From a virus, in IMG/VR virus record IMGVR_UViG_3300042478_002150, positions 1 through 48,757 of that record: DNA of 48,757 bases; one strand, given 5' to 3'. The notes below the pieces were generated by a model. That model saw nothing but the letters and a program-made list of their open reading frames with translations. It had not been told where the DNA came from and ran no database searches. This document shows positions 21,161 through 30,443 of the stretch, one piece after another. The first letter of the stretch is position 1, and each line of letters begins with the position of its first letter. A program made the position numbers and the translations under genes.

Positions 21161-22363
21161 ATGCCTGCGCCAGCCCCCACCAACTATCTGGTCAGCTACA
21201 GCTTCACCAGCCACCAGGCGGTGGAGCCTGCGGCCCCGCCGCCGGGCGGTGCGCTGGACAGTCAGTTCTACGCCATCCAGGCGTCCATCGCCTCCGTGAC
21301 CCTGGCCCTGGCGGACATCCGCCGCGCTGATGGCTTCGCCGCCAACGCGAGCGTGAAGCCGGAATCGCTGCACGCGAGCACCGCGGCCCTGCTGGGGACA
21401 GGCTTCAATCCGCGGGGCGCCTGGCTCACCGGGACCGCCTACGCGAAAGGCGACCTGGTGCAAGGCACCCTCCACGGCGCCACCTGGGTGGCGACCGAGG
21501 CCCACACCTCCGGGGTGTTCCTGACGGACGTGGCCGCCGTGAAGTGGCTCTGCCTCGCCCCCTTCTCCCCCGGCCAGAACGCCTTTATCCCGCCGGCGGT
21601 TGCCGGCGACGCCGGCAAGATCCTCTACGCCACCGGCGCGGACACCTACGCCTGGAACACGCTGATCGGCGCGGTGGGCTTCCGCAACCGCATCATCAAT
21701 GCCGATTTCCAGGTGAACCAGCGCGGTTTCGTGTCGGGCAACAGCCTTTCCGCCGGGGCCTACGGCCACGATCGCTGGAAGGGTGGCGCGAGCGGCTGCA
21801 CCTACACCTTCACGTCCGTTCTGCCGTCCAACAGCGTGACCATCTCCGCCGGCACGCTGGTGCAGGTGGTGGAGGGCGGGCATGTGGACGGCGGCACCTT
21901 CGTGCTGTCCTGGATCGGCACCGCGCAGGCGCGGGTGAACGGCGGTTCCTATGGCGCGTCGCCCTTGACGGTGGCCGGCCTGACGGCCGGCGTGAACGCC
22001 ACCATCGAATTCGGGACCGGCACGCTGGCGGCGCCGCAGTTCGAGTCGAATGTGGCGACCACGTATGAGCGTCGCCCGCCGGCGATCGAGCGGTTGATGT
22101 GCGAGCGGTATTACCGGCTGGTGCAGGTGCACGCGGGCGCGAGCGTGGCGACCGGCGGCGACAAGGTGCAGGTGCCGGTGCACTGGCCCGCGATGCGGGC
22201 CGCGCCCGCGGCGACGGTGACGGCGAACGGCACCAGCACGAACGCCGCGGCGAACGCCTTGGAGGCGATCACGGCGTATGGGGCGCGGTTCGCGGTCACG
22301 TCCACGAGCTCCGGCAAGACGGAGACGGTGGATCGGACCTACGCGCTGGATGCGGAGCTGTAG
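21161..22363 (+). CDS. Tail fibre / receptor-binding protein
   Basis: This 400-aa structural protein has an N-terminal attachment part (1-75), a beta-rich module with GAWLTGTAYAKGDLV and WVATEAHTSG (83-113), and from about 175 a C-terminal domain starting FRNRIINADFQVNQRGFVSG and containing AYGHDRWKGG. That last pattern is common to phage tail fibres that bind surface polysaccharide. Its place between the two terminase genes is unusual. Host-range variation would be expected in the C-terminal half. Confidence 0.8.
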   Translation: MPAPAPTNYLVSYSFTSHQAVEPAAPPPGGALDSQFYAIQASIASVTLALADIRRADGFAANASVKPESLHASTAALLGTGFNPRGAWLTGTAYAKGDLVQGTLHGATWVATEAHTSGVFLTDVAAVKWLCLAPFSPGQNAFIPPAVAGDAGKILYATGADTYAWNTLIGAVGFRNRIINADFQVNQRGFVSGNSLSAGAYGHDRWKGGASGCTYTFTSVLPSNSVTISAGTLVQVVEGGHVDGGTFVLSWIGTAQARVNGGSYGASPLTVAGLTAGVNATIEFGTGTLAAPQFESNVATTYERRPPAIERLMCERYYRLVQVHAGASVATGGDKVQVPVHWPAMRAAPAATVTANGTSTNAAANALEAITAYGARFAVTSTSSGKTETVDRTYALDAEL

Positions 22364-22365
22364 CC

Positions 22366-22488
22366 GTGAGGGTGTGCGACGCCTGCCAGAACACCGGCGA
22401 GGTGCGCGTGGGCGCCGGCACAACGGTGCCGTGCCCGTTCTGCAAGCCGGGCGTGGTGAAGCGCCCACCGACCCCGAGGGCGCCATGA
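22366..22488 (+). CDS. Small zinc-ribbon protein, 40 aa
   Basis: A GTG three bases after the tail fibre stop starts a protein with CDAC and CPFC pairs (about 4-7 and 24-27), the hallmark of a zinc ribbon, and a basic tail. It overlaps the next gene by ATGA. Short length lowers certainty, but the Cys spacing is not likely by chance. Function unknown. Confidence 0.6.
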   Translation: MRVCDACQNTGEVRVGAGTTVPCPFCKPGVVKRPPTPRAP

Positions 22489-22730
22489 GCGATGAAGAAC
22501 GGCTGGCATTGGCGCGCACCATCGGCCACTTGGAGGGGCGGATGGACGCGCTTGAGAACGATGTCACCAGTGTGAAGTCGTCCATCAAAACGGTGGACGA
22601 GAAGCTGGACGCCATCATGGCCAAGCTGAATCAGTCGATGGGCGGCTTGGCGGTCGGCAAGCTGATTGCGGCGGGCTTGGTGGCGGTGGGCTCCGCGGCC
22701 TGGGCGGTGTGGAGTCACATCGCGCGGTGA
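22485..22730 (+). CDS. Coiled-coil membrane protein, putative lysis/holin-associated, 81 aa
   Basis: Residues 5-50 form a heptad-like helix (IGHLEGRMDALENDVTSV) and 53-76 one membrane segment (VGKLIAAGLVAVGSAAWAVW). This resembles XhlA/haemolysin-type proteins and other small phage lysis proteins. It sits just before the large terminase, a usual place for lysis genes in podoviruses. No endolysin was seen beside it, so the role is open. Confidence 0.6.
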   Translation: MSDEERLALARTIGHLEGRMDALENDVTSVKSSIKTVDEKLDAIMAKLNQSMGGLAVGKLIAAGLVAVGSAAWAVWSHIAR

Positions 22731-24388
22731 AGAAGCCGCCCTCTCAGCCTACGATCGACCCGGCTGCGCTGGAGCGCATGCTGTCGCAGCTCACGCCTGA
22801 GCAGCGGGTGGAATTGCAGCGCGCGGCGGAACGGATGCAGTTGGCGCACGCGCAGCGCGCGCACGGCGCGCTGGTGGAGTGGGCCCGCAGCGACTTGATG
22901 TCGTTCGCGAAGGTGACGATGCCGGACCTGTCGAACCGGACAAATCCCTACCTGAGCCGGTATCGCGATGCGCGGCACCATCGGGCGCTGGCGGTGGCGC
23001 TGGAAAAGCTGGAGCGTGGCGAGAAGGGGTGGCTAAACCTGATCGTGACGATGCCGCCGCGGCACGGGAAGTCCGAGCTGGTGAGCAAGCGGTTCCCGTG
23101 TTGGTTCATCGGCCGCGACCCCTACCGGCAGGTGATCTTCGGCACCTACAACGAGGATCTGGCCGGCGATACCGGACGCGAGATCCGCGAGATTTTCCGG
23201 TCCGAGCCGTTCCGCCAGGTGTTCCCGGGTTCGCAGCTCGCGAAGGGCTCGCAGTCGGCGGACCGCATCAAGACCACGTTCGGCGGCGGCGTGCTGTTGG
23301 CGGGCCGCGGCGGCAGCGTGACCGGCCGCGGCGCGGATTTGCTGGTGGTGGACGACCCGATCAAGGGCCGCGAGGAAGCGGAGAGCCGGGCCGTCCGGAA
23401 GAAGCTGTGGGAGTGGTATCAGGACGATTTGCGGACGCGCCTGCTGGACGAAATGGGGCGCACGGCGATCGTGATGACGCGCTGGCACGAGGACGACCTG
23501 GTGGGGCGGCTGATCGACCCCAGCAACCCGCACTACATCGAGAAGGAGGCGGCCAAGTGGCGCATCCTGCACCTGCCGGCGCTGGCGGAGGAAGATGACC
23601 CGATCGGCCGGGCGGTGGGCGATGCGCTGTGGCCGGAGAAGTTCGGGCGGGAGTTCCTGGAGGCGCTGCGCGATGCCAACCCGCGCGGGTTCGTGTCGCT
23701 CTACCAGGGCCGGCCGACGCTGGAGGATGGCGACGAGTTCAAGGCCGAGTGGCTGACGGAATACCGATCCATGGGCGACGTGCCGAAGAATCTGCGCACC
23801 TACGGCGCGAGTGACCATGCGGTGTCCACGAAGGAATCCGCGGACAAGACGTGCATGGGTGTCGCCGGCGTGGACGACGAGGGGGTGATCTGGATTCTGC
23901 CGGACCTGGCCTGGCGGCGGATGCCGCCGGACGAGACGGTGGAATCGATGATCGCGCTGATGCGCCGGCACCAGCCCTACAACTGGTGGGCCGAGGATGA
24001 GCATATCAGCAAGTCGCTGGGCCCGTTCCTGCGCAAGCGGATGCAGGAGGACCGGGTGAACACGGTAGTGGTGCCGTCGAGCCCGGCCAAGGACATGCTG
24101 TCGCGGGCGCAGGCGATCCGCGGGCTGATGGCGCTGGGGCGCGTCCGGTTTCCGGCGTTCGCGCCCTGGTGGCAGGACGCGAAGCAGGAATTGCTCAAGT
24201 TCCCGAACGGCTCGCACGACGATTTCGTGTCGTTCCTCTCGCACTTGGGGCGGGGGATTGACCGCATGGCGCAGGCGGCGCGTCCGGTGGAGCCGGACGC
24301 GGGGCCGCCGCGGGGTTCGATGGCATGGTTCCGGCGGCTGACGCGCGGACCGCAGCAGGACGCGCGGCGCGCGTTCAAGGGGTGGTGA
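22727..24388 (+). CDS. terL: Terminase large subunit
   Basis: This 553-aa DNA packaging motor has an ATPase domain with Walker A PPRHGKS (around 110-116), TTFGGG, and Walker B LLVVDDP (around 205-211), with the VTGRGADL loop just before. The RNase H-like nuclease domain begins near 360 (YGASDHAVS, GVAGVDDEG) and continues with the acidic stretch HDDFVSFLSH near 500. The GTG start overlaps the previous stop. It cuts and pumps phage DNA into the prohead through the portal encoded next. Confidence 0.95.
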   Translation: MKKPPSQPTIDPAALERMLSQLTPEQRVELQRAAERMQLAHAQRAHGALVEWARSDLMSFAKVTMPDLSNRTNPYLSRYRDARHHRALAVALEKLERGEKGWLNLIVTMPPRHGKSELVSKRFPCWFIGRDPYRQVIFGTYNEDLAGDTGREIREIFRSEPFRQVFPGSQLAKGSQSADRIKTTFGGGVLLAGRGGSVTGRGADLLVVDDPIKGREEAESRAVRKKLWEWYQDDLRTRLLDEMGRTAIVMTRWHEDDLVGRLIDPSNPHYIEKEAAKWRILHLPALAEEDDPIGRAVGDALWPEKFGREFLEALRDANPRGFVSLYQGRPTLEDGDEFKAEWLTEYRSMGDVPKNLRTYGASDHAVSTKESADKTCMGVAGVDDEGVIWILPDLAWRRMPPDETVESMIALMRRHQPYNWWAEDEHISKSLGPFLRKRMQEDRVNTVVVPSSPAKDMLSRAQAIRGLMALGRVRFPAFAPWWQDAKQELLKFPNGSHDDFVSFLSHLGRGIDRMAQAARPVEPDAGPPRGSMAWFRRLTRGPQQDARRAFKGW

Positions 24389-24389
24389 C

Positions 24390-26657
24390 ATGAGCGGTGC
24401 GATGATGGCGGACCCGGCGGTGGAGACGGGTGTTCCGGCTGGCCCGATGGATGGGATGCTGCCGTTTGGGGATGTGGTGGCCGCGGCGGCGGCCAACCCG
24501 AACGAGTCGCCGCGGATGATGCGGCGCGACGTGCCGGCCCCGACCGAGGCGCGCGGGCGCTTCGTGCGCGAGATGCAGTCCGACATCGAGGCCAGCAAGC
24601 AGCGGTGGCAGAAGGACTTTGACCGGATGCGGGACAACCTGCGCCTGTTGCGCCTGGGCGCGGACCCGGCGTGGGTGGAGGCGGGGCTGTATCGGGCCAA
24701 CATCCTCCAGGAGCACGTCAACAGCCGCACGGCGCGCCTGTATGCGCGCAACCCGGTGCTGCGGGTGGACCGCCGGTCGAGCGTGGACTTCGAGATGTGG
24801 GACGGCAGCGCGGAAACCCTCCAGGCCGCGGCGATGGACCCGGTGAACCCGGCGAGCGCGCCGCTGATGCAGGACGTGATGAAGGGCGGCATGCGCCGGC
24901 GGATGATGGACGGCGTGGCGCGGAGCCTCAACCTGGTGGCCAAGCACCAGATCCAGCAGGTGAGGCCGCCGTTCAAGCAGTCGATGAAGCGGACCGTGGC
25001 GCGCACGCTGTCCATGGGGGTGGCGTTCGTGAAGCTGGGCTATGAGCGGCACATGCAGCCGTCGCCCGAAACCATGGCGCAGACGGCGAACATGGAGGTG
25101 CGGCTGGCGCATATCGAGCGCCTGATGGCGGACATCCACGATCCGGAGGCGGTGGCGGCCACGCCGGAGGCGGCCGAGGCGGAGGAACTGCGCCTGGCGA
25201 TCGAGTCGATGAAGTCGCAGGCCACGGTGGTGTCCGACGAGGGGCTGCGGTTCGATTTCCCGGCGCCGTTCTCGATCATTCCGGACCGCGGGCTGGTGGA
25301 TCTGCGGGGGTTCCTGGGCTGCGACCGCGTGACCGAGGAATTCGTGTGGACCGTGGCGCAGATCCAGGAAATGTTCGGCGTGGACGTGCGCGGCGCGGGC
25401 ACATGCTACTACACCGACGACTCAAAGGCGGCCCCGAGCACGTTGGCGCCGGCGCGCGAGGGCGACCTGCCGTCCGAGTCGAAGAAGTGCTGCGTGTGGA
25501 TGACCTATTCCCGCAAGGATGGCCTGGTCTATTGGTCCGTGAAGGGCTACCCGGACTTCCTGGCGGAACCGGCGGAGCCGCCGGTGAAGCTGACCCGGTT
25601 CTGGCCGTGGTTCGCGCTGGTGTTCTCGCAGTCCGACGCTATTCCGGACGACGAGGTGGTGACGCCCTATCCGGTGTCCGATGTCGAGCGCATGCGCCAC
25701 ATGCAGGACGAATACAACCGCTCCCGCCAGGGGCTCCGGGACCATCGCATCGCGGCCCGCCCCAAGGCGGTGTCGCCGCGGGGCAAGCTGCCGCCGGATG
25801 ACCGCGATCGCTTGCTGACCGGCGACGCGCATGTGCTGGTGGAGCTCGATGGGCTCCAGCCGAACGAGAAGATCGAGGACGTGGTGCAGTGGATGAAGCA
25901 CCCCGGCATAGACCCGGCCATGTATGACACCTCCCCGCAGTTCCAGGACATCGGCCGCGTGGTGGGAGCGCAAGGCGCGGACATGGGCAACGTGACCGGC
26001 GCCACGGCCACGGAGGTGTCGCGGGCGGCCAATTCTTCCGACCAGGCGTCCGAGTCCTACGTGGACGACCTGAACACCTTCCTGAGCGAGATGTTCGTGG
26101 AGGCCGGGCGCGTGCTGCTGATGGAGATGGACCCGGCGACCGTGAAGAAGATCGCGGGCCCCGGCGCGCAATGGCCGGAGATCCCGACTCCGGACCTGTT
26201 CGACGGGCTCTATCTGGACATCCAGGCCGGCACCGCCGGCCGGCCGAACCGCATGGCCGACCTCCAGGCCCTCCAGATGGTGGCGCCCACCCTGCTCCAG
26301 ATCCCCGGCATCAAGCCGTCCGCGCTGGCGAAGGAAATCCTCAAGCGGCTGGACGAGAACCTGGACCCGGCCGACATGATCTTGGACGGGCTGCCGTCCA
26401 TCATGGCCATGGCCAAGATGGCGGGCGGCGTGGGGTCGGGGGCGGGCGTGCCGGGCGAGGGTGGTCCCGACAAGGGCCCGTCCGACCCGGGCGCGGCAGC
26501 CGCCGGCGCGGCTGGCGGCGGCCCCAACGGCCAGGGCGGCGCGGCCAACACACCGGCGGCGCCGGGCCTGGTGATGCGGCCTCCGGCCAACCCGGCGGGC
26601 GAGCCGAGCTCGACCGTATCCGGGCGCGGCGGCCCGATGGGGATGATGGGCGCCTAG
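24390..26657 (+). CDS. Portal protein, podovirus type
   Basis: This 755-aa protein follows the large terminase by one base, the typical order. It has helical N-terminal stretches (RGRFVREMQSDIEASKQRW), a central body with FDFPAPFSIIPDRGLVDLRGF, and a long low-complexity Gly/Pro/Ala C-terminus (665-755). Length and order resemble the long portal proteins of P22-like phages, which form the dodecameric DNA gate. No enzyme motif is expected. Confidence 0.85.
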   Translation: MSGAMMADPAVETGVPAGPMDGMLPFGDVVAAAAANPNESPRMMRRDVPAPTEARGRFVREMQSDIEASKQRWQKDFDRMRDNLRLLRLGADPAWVEAGLYRANILQEHVNSRTARLYARNPVLRVDRRSSVDFEMWDGSAETLQAAAMDPVNPASAPLMQDVMKGGMRRRMMDGVARSLNLVAKHQIQQVRPPFKQSMKRTVARTLSMGVAFVKLGYERHMQPSPETMAQTANMEVRLAHIERLMADIHDPEAVAATPEAAEAEELRLAIESMKSQATVVSDEGLRFDFPAPFSIIPDRGLVDLRGFLGCDRVTEEFVWTVAQIQEMFGVDVRGAGTCYYTDDSKAAPSTLAPAREGDLPSESKKCCVWMTYSRKDGLVYWSVKGYPDFLAEPAEPPVKLTRFWPWFALVFSQSDAIPDDEVVTPYPVSDVERMRHMQDEYNRSRQGLRDHRIAARPKAVSPRGKLPPDDRDRLLTGDAHVLVELDGLQPNEKIEDVVQWMKHPGIDPAMYDTSPQFQDIGRVVGAQGADMGNVTGATATEVSRAANSSDQASESYVDDLNTFLSEMFVEAGRVLLMEMDPATVKKIAGPGAQWPEIPTPDLFDGLYLDIQAGTAGRPNRMADLQALQMVAPTLLQIPGIKPSALAKEILKRLDENLDPADMILDGLPSIMAMAKMAGGVGSGAGVPGEGGPDKGPSDPGAAAAGAAGGGPNGQGGAANTPAAPGLVMRPPANPAGEPSSTVSGRGGPMGMMGA

Positions 26658-26820
26658 TCTGTCCGTATTCGGGCTTGCGTTGGACGGACATTCCGGACAT
26701 CATGGTTGCGCTTCGCAGGCTCTCCGGGGCGCTCCGCCGGCTTGAAGGCACTTGAGAAGAAAGCCGACCCTGATCGGCGGGGCGCTGACCTGGAGGGAGT
26801 TGCTGACCAAGGACGAGCGC

Positions 26821-27873
26821 ATGTCGGGATCGCAACCCGCGACTGAGCCGGCCAACGGGCCGGTGGAGAACCTGGACCCGACTCCGTTCCAAGAGACGAT
26901 CCAGGCTGCCGCGGACGGAAAGGCGGATTCGTCCACCGCGCCGGAGACAGGCGAAACCCGCGAGACGCTGCTGGAGGCTACCCGGCGCGCGCTCCAGGAG
27001 TCGGACTCGCCACCCGACAGCACGGACAAGGGCGCCGAGGCCAAGGACGGCGAAGCCGCGAAAGCGGACGCGCCGGTGGATGGCGAGGCCAAGCCGGACG
27101 AGACGGCGGAGGGTGACACCGACGCCGACAAGGACGAGCCGCCGCCGTTCCACAAGCACCCCCGCTGGCAACAGGTGACGCGCGAACGCGCGGAGCTGCG
27201 CCAGAGGGTCGATGAACTGCAACCCCGCGCCGAGCGGATGCAGCAAATCGAAGCCTACATGGCCACGAACGAGCTTTCGCCCGAGGACGTGCGCCAGGGC
27301 TTCGCGATCATGGCGGCGCTTCGCCAAGATCCCGCGGAAGCCTGGAAGCTGATGGAGCCCATCGTTCGCTCTGTGCGGACGTTCCTGGGCGACGATCTGC
27401 CGGACGACCTTCGCGAGAAGGTGGATACCGGGCTCGTGGATGAGGACACGGCGCGGGAAGCCGCGCGGCTGCGCCACCAGCAGACGTTCCAGGCGGAGCG
27501 TCAGAGGCGTCAGGCAGACCGCCTGGCGCAGCAACAGGTGACGGCGCAGACGGTGCAGGCCGAACAGGCGCGCGTGTCCGCGGTCGATACGTGGTTCCAG
27601 GCCAAGCAGGCCGATCCGGACTTCGCGTCGATCGCTCCGTTCGTGGAGGGTGAAACCCTCCGGATGCAGGCGCGGTGGCGGGCCGAGGGCAAGTCCTTCG
27701 ACGCTCCCGAGCAGGCGGTGGTGCTGATGAACCAGGTCTGGACGGACCTGCGTTTGCGCCTCAAGCCGCAGCGCCAGGCCATCCGGAGCACTCCCGCCGC
27801 GTCACCGTCGCCCACCGCCGCCACCGGCGCGCGTCCGGCGACTCTCATGGACGCTCTGCGCGCCGCGGTCTGA
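26821..27873 (+). CDS. Scaffolding protein
   Basis: This 350-aa protein between portal and capsid genes is acidic at its N-terminus (many Asp/Glu/Ala/Thr) with long charged helices later (QQVTRERAELRQRVDELQ, and 240-290), as in prohead scaffolds. The start at 26821 is preceded by AAGGACGAG. A frame open from 26752 (TTG) would add 23 residues and is less likely. The 163-bp gap before it (26658-26820) has no gene and carries an ATTCCGGAC copy. Confidence 0.75.
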   Translation: MSGSQPATEPANGPVENLDPTPFQETIQAAADGKADSSTAPETGETRETLLEATRRALQESDSPPDSTDKGAEAKDGEAAKADAPVDGEAKPDETAEGDTDADKDEPPPFHKHPRWQQVTRERAELRQRVDELQPRAERMQQIEAYMATNELSPEDVRQGFAIMAALRQDPAEAWKLMEPIVRSVRTFLGDDLPDDLREKVDTGLVDEDTAREAARLRHQQTFQAERQRRQADRLAQQQVTAQTVQAEQARVSAVDTWFQAKQADPDFASIAPFVEGETLRMQARWRAEGKSFDAPEQAVVLMNQVWTDLRLRLKPQRQAIRSTPAASPSPTAATGARPATLMDALRAAV

Positions 27874-27899
27874 CCAGCGCGCCGATGGGGGATTGACCC

Positions 27900-28934
27900 A
27901 TGCCTTTCACCGCCCAGCAGCTCACCAGCATGGCGAACGCTGCGCTCGACTACTTCATCAAGGGCCAGCCCCTTGCGCAGACCATCCAGGACAAGCCGCT
28001 TCTGTCCGCGATGCGCTCCGCGCAAAAGACGTTCTCCGGCGGCGCCGGCCTGATCCGCCGCAACATCAAGGCCGACTACAGCACGGCCATGACCGGCTTC
28101 GAGAACGACGATGTGCTGACCTTCGGCAACCCGGGCAACATCCGGCAGATCAACTTCCCCTGGAAGGAGCTGCACGCCGGTATCGAAACCACGCTGACCG
28201 AGCTCAAGAAGGACGGCATCAGCGTCGTGGACTCCATGACCGGCGCGCGCACGGTGGACCACTCCGAGGCCGAGATGCACCGGATCTCCGGCATCTGGCA
28301 GGACAAGCTCGATGACCTGCGCGAAGGCGTGGAGCGGTCGATGAATTCGATCTTCTGGCGCGACGGCACGCAGGACTCCAAGGCGCCCCCGGGCGTCCTG
28401 GCGTTCATCAGCGACACCCCGACGACCGGGATCATCGCCGGCATCGACCGGGCACAGTCCGCTTGGTGGCGCAACCGCGCGTCCCTGAACATCAACGCCG
28501 CCACCCCGGCCAACCAGACCCTCACCACGACCCTGCGTCGCGAGGTGCGCCAGCTCCGCCGGTATGGGGGCAAGCCGAACAAGTGCCTGTGTGGCAGCGC
28601 CTTCCTGGAGGCGCTGGAGGCCGAGGTGCACAACAAGGGCGTCTATACGCAGACCGGCTTCACCGGCCGGCGCGACATCTCGATGGGCTCCATCGTCCTG
28701 CAAGGCGTGGGCGAATTCGAGTATGACCCCACGCTGGACGACCTGGGCCGGTCCAAGCACGCCTACATCATGGACACGACCAAGCTGTATCCGATGGTCA
28801 TGGATGGGGAGGACATGAAGAAGCACGTCCCCGCCCGGCCGCACGATCAGCTCGTGATCTACCAGGGCGTGACCTGGACGGGCGCGATGGTCTGCACGCA
28901 GATGAACGCCCACGGCGTCTATTCGATCGCCTAG
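27900..28934 (+). CDS. Major capsid protein
   Basis: This 344-aa protein follows the scaffold and has features of HK97-fold capsids: an N-terminal arm, then FPWKELHAGIETTLTELKKDGISV, a long spine-like helix DKLDDLREGVERSMNSIFW, and a C-terminal DGEDMKKHVPARPHDQLVIYQGVTWTG. Codon use is very regular with C at third positions, as expected for the most highly made protein. A hairpin follows 8 bp after its stop. Confidence 0.85.
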   Translation: MPFTAQQLTSMANAALDYFIKGQPLAQTIQDKPLLSAMRSAQKTFSGGAGLIRRNIKADYSTAMTGFENDDVLTFGNPGNIRQINFPWKELHAGIETTLTELKKDGISVVDSMTGARTVDHSEAEMHRISGIWQDKLDDLREGVERSMNSIFWRDGTQDSKAPPGVLAFISDTPTTGIIAGIDRAQSAWWRNRASLNINAATPANQTLTTTLRREVRQLRRYGGKPNKCLCGSAFLEALEAEVHNKGVYTQTGFTGRRDISMGSIVLQGVGEFEYDPTLDDLGRSKHAYIMDTTKLYPMVMDGEDMKKHVPARPHDQLVIYQGVTWTGAMVCTQMNAHGVYSIA

Positions 28935-28942
28935 TCCGGAAT

Positions 28943-28973
28943 GAAAGCGGACGGTCCCTAACTGTCCGCTTTC
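28943..28973 (+). terminator. Hairpin after the capsid gene
   Basis: GAAAGCGGAC and GTCCGCTTTC form a 10-bp stem with an 11-nt loop. The T-rich end (CTTTCTC) makes a weak rho-independent terminator that would set the high level of the capsid mRNA relative to downstream genes. Confidence 0.65.
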
Positions 28974-29014
28974 TCGGGCTTGGCTACCCTTCGGTTCTGG
29001 CAGAGGACACCTCG

Positions 29015-29989
29015 ATGCCCGCCAATCAGGATACCCTTTCCACCGTTCTGGCGTCCGCCGTGACGACCAGCGGCACCATCACCTTCGGCTACCCGGCCGG
29101 CCGCTCCCGCGGCGACTACACCCTGGGCGTTTCGCACCGCCTGGCCTGGAACGGCACCGTCTATCGGTTCGGCCGGGACATCACGATTGCCTTCAACGCC
29201 TCCACGGTGGTGGTGACGCTGGTGGCGACCGCGGCCATTCCGGCCGGTGCCGCGGTGGTGCTGGAGCTGGACCGCAACGGCGGCGGCGGGGAGTTCTCGT
29301 TCCTCGACCAACTCCGCGCGCTGGATGTGCGCCTGTCCGCCTCCGGCCTGGCGTCGGTGCTGGCCCCGACCGTGCTCCTGTCGATGGGCTCGCCCATCAC
29401 CATCGACCGCGACGGCATCCGCGCCAGCGCGGCCTTTACGAACCCGTCCGGCACCACGGTGGCGACCGGCACGACCCTGACGCTGGATGGCGCGCGCGTC
29501 ACCGGCGGCGTGGCCATCCTGGACGTGCCGCGCAACGTCACGATCTACTCCGGGTCCAACATCTCCACCTTCACCTTCCGGGTGACGGGCACGGACATGT
29601 ATGGCGTGGCCATGATCGAAGACATCGCCGGCCCGAACAACTCGACCACGCAGGGCCTCAAGGCGTTCAAGACCGTCACCTCCGTGGTGGCCTACGGCGC
29701 CACCACCGGCAACGCCGCCACCGAGGTGGGTTTTGGCAAGGTGCTGGGCCTGCCCGTCTATGTGCCCAACACCGGGCACGTTCTGCTGGAGCGCGAAAAC
29801 AACGCGGCCCCGGGCGGCGGCGCCGGCACGTTCGTGGCCGGTGTCATCTCCACCCCCACGGCGACCACGGGCGACCCCCGCGGCACCTACACGCCGACCG
29901 CGACCGTGGACGGCTCGATCGGCTTCCACCTGCTGATGGCGCTGCCGCACTCGGTCACGGGCGTGACGCCGTTCGGCATCACGACCTGA
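29015..29989 (+). CDS. Virion surface / decoration-like protein
   Basis: This 324-aa protein is rich in Thr, Gly, Val and Ala with many short strands, so it should fold as beta sandwiches. The first 115 residues (YPAGRSRGDYTLGV, LDQLRALDVRL) look like the phage fibre-type adapter module; the rest is a separate beta domain. Its place directly after the capsid gene suggests a head decoration protein or head fibre. No family could be named with confidence. Confidence 0.6.
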   Translation: MPANQDTLSTVLASAVTTSGTITFGYPAGRSRGDYTLGVSHRLAWNGTVYRFGRDITIAFNASTVVVTLVATAAIPAGAAVVLELDRNGGGGEFSFLDQLRALDVRLSASGLASVLAPTVLLSMGSPITIDRDGIRASAAFTNPSGTTVATGTTLTLDGARVTGGVAILDVPRNVTIYSGSNISTFTFRVTGTDMYGVAMIEDIAGPNNSTTQGLKAFKTVTSVVAYGATTGNAATEVGFGKVLGLPVYVPNTGHVLLERENNAAPGGGAGTFVAGVISTPTATTGDPRGTYTPTATVDGSIGFHLLMALPHSVTGVTPFGITT

Positions 29990-30002
29990 CCTGATGCGCT
30001 TA

Positions 30003-30028
30003 CCCGGGCCGGCATCAGCCGGCCCGGG
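30003..30028. terminator. Perfect GC-rich hairpin
   Basis: CCCGGGCCGGC and GCCGGCCCGGG make an 11-bp perfect stem with loop ATCA. No T run follows. It may pause or partly end transcription, or stabilise mRNA ends, between two structural genes. Confidence 0.5.
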
Positions 30029-30054
30029 CTCATCCCACACCACGAGAGCACCAC

Positions 30055-30441
30055 ATGCAGTATGTGAATTGCGACCTTCTGCTGGCCGGCGATCGGAACT
30101 TCCAGATCCCGCAGGCGGACATCTCCGTGGCCGAGGCGGTCCTGCTGCGGCACATCCACGGCGAGGACTCGGTCATCAACATCACGCCGACCCGCAAGGA
30201 CACCAAGAGCCTGCCGCAGATCCGCGAGGTGCTGCTGGCCAAGTATGGCGAGGCCAACCCGCAGCGGCCCAAGCTGATCGACGCCATGTTCGCCAACGTG
30301 CACATGCAGGGCCTTACCAAGCTGTCCGACCTGGTGCGCGGCGCCAGCGACGGCGATGCGCCGGCGGGCCGCGCCGGCGCGGCCAGGCCCGTGACTGCCG
30401 GCGACCTGCCCAAGTCCGGCGACGAGGGCGACGGCGAGTAG
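30055..30441 (+). CDS. Hypothetical virion-module protein, 128 aa
   Basis: The N-terminal 90 residues are well ordered (QYVNCDLLLAGDRNFQIPQA, then AEAVLLRHIHGEDSVINI); the tail is low-complexity and acidic. It lies between decoration-like and adaptor genes, where many podoviruses have a small head-assembly protein. ATG 30055 follows a CACACCACGAGAG leader. Function unknown. Confidence 0.65.
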   Translation: MQYVNCDLLLAGDRNFQIPQADISVAEAVLLRHIHGEDSVINITPTRKDTKSLPQIREVLLAKYGEANPQRPKLIDAMFANVHMQGLTKLSDLVRGASDGDAPAGRAGAARPVTAGDLPKSGDEGDGE

Positions 30442-30443
30442 CC

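Noticed and set aside
28979-29008. Promoter before the decoration-like gene
   Set aside because: TTGGCT has no acceptable -10 at normal spacing; read-through from the capsid gene is enough.
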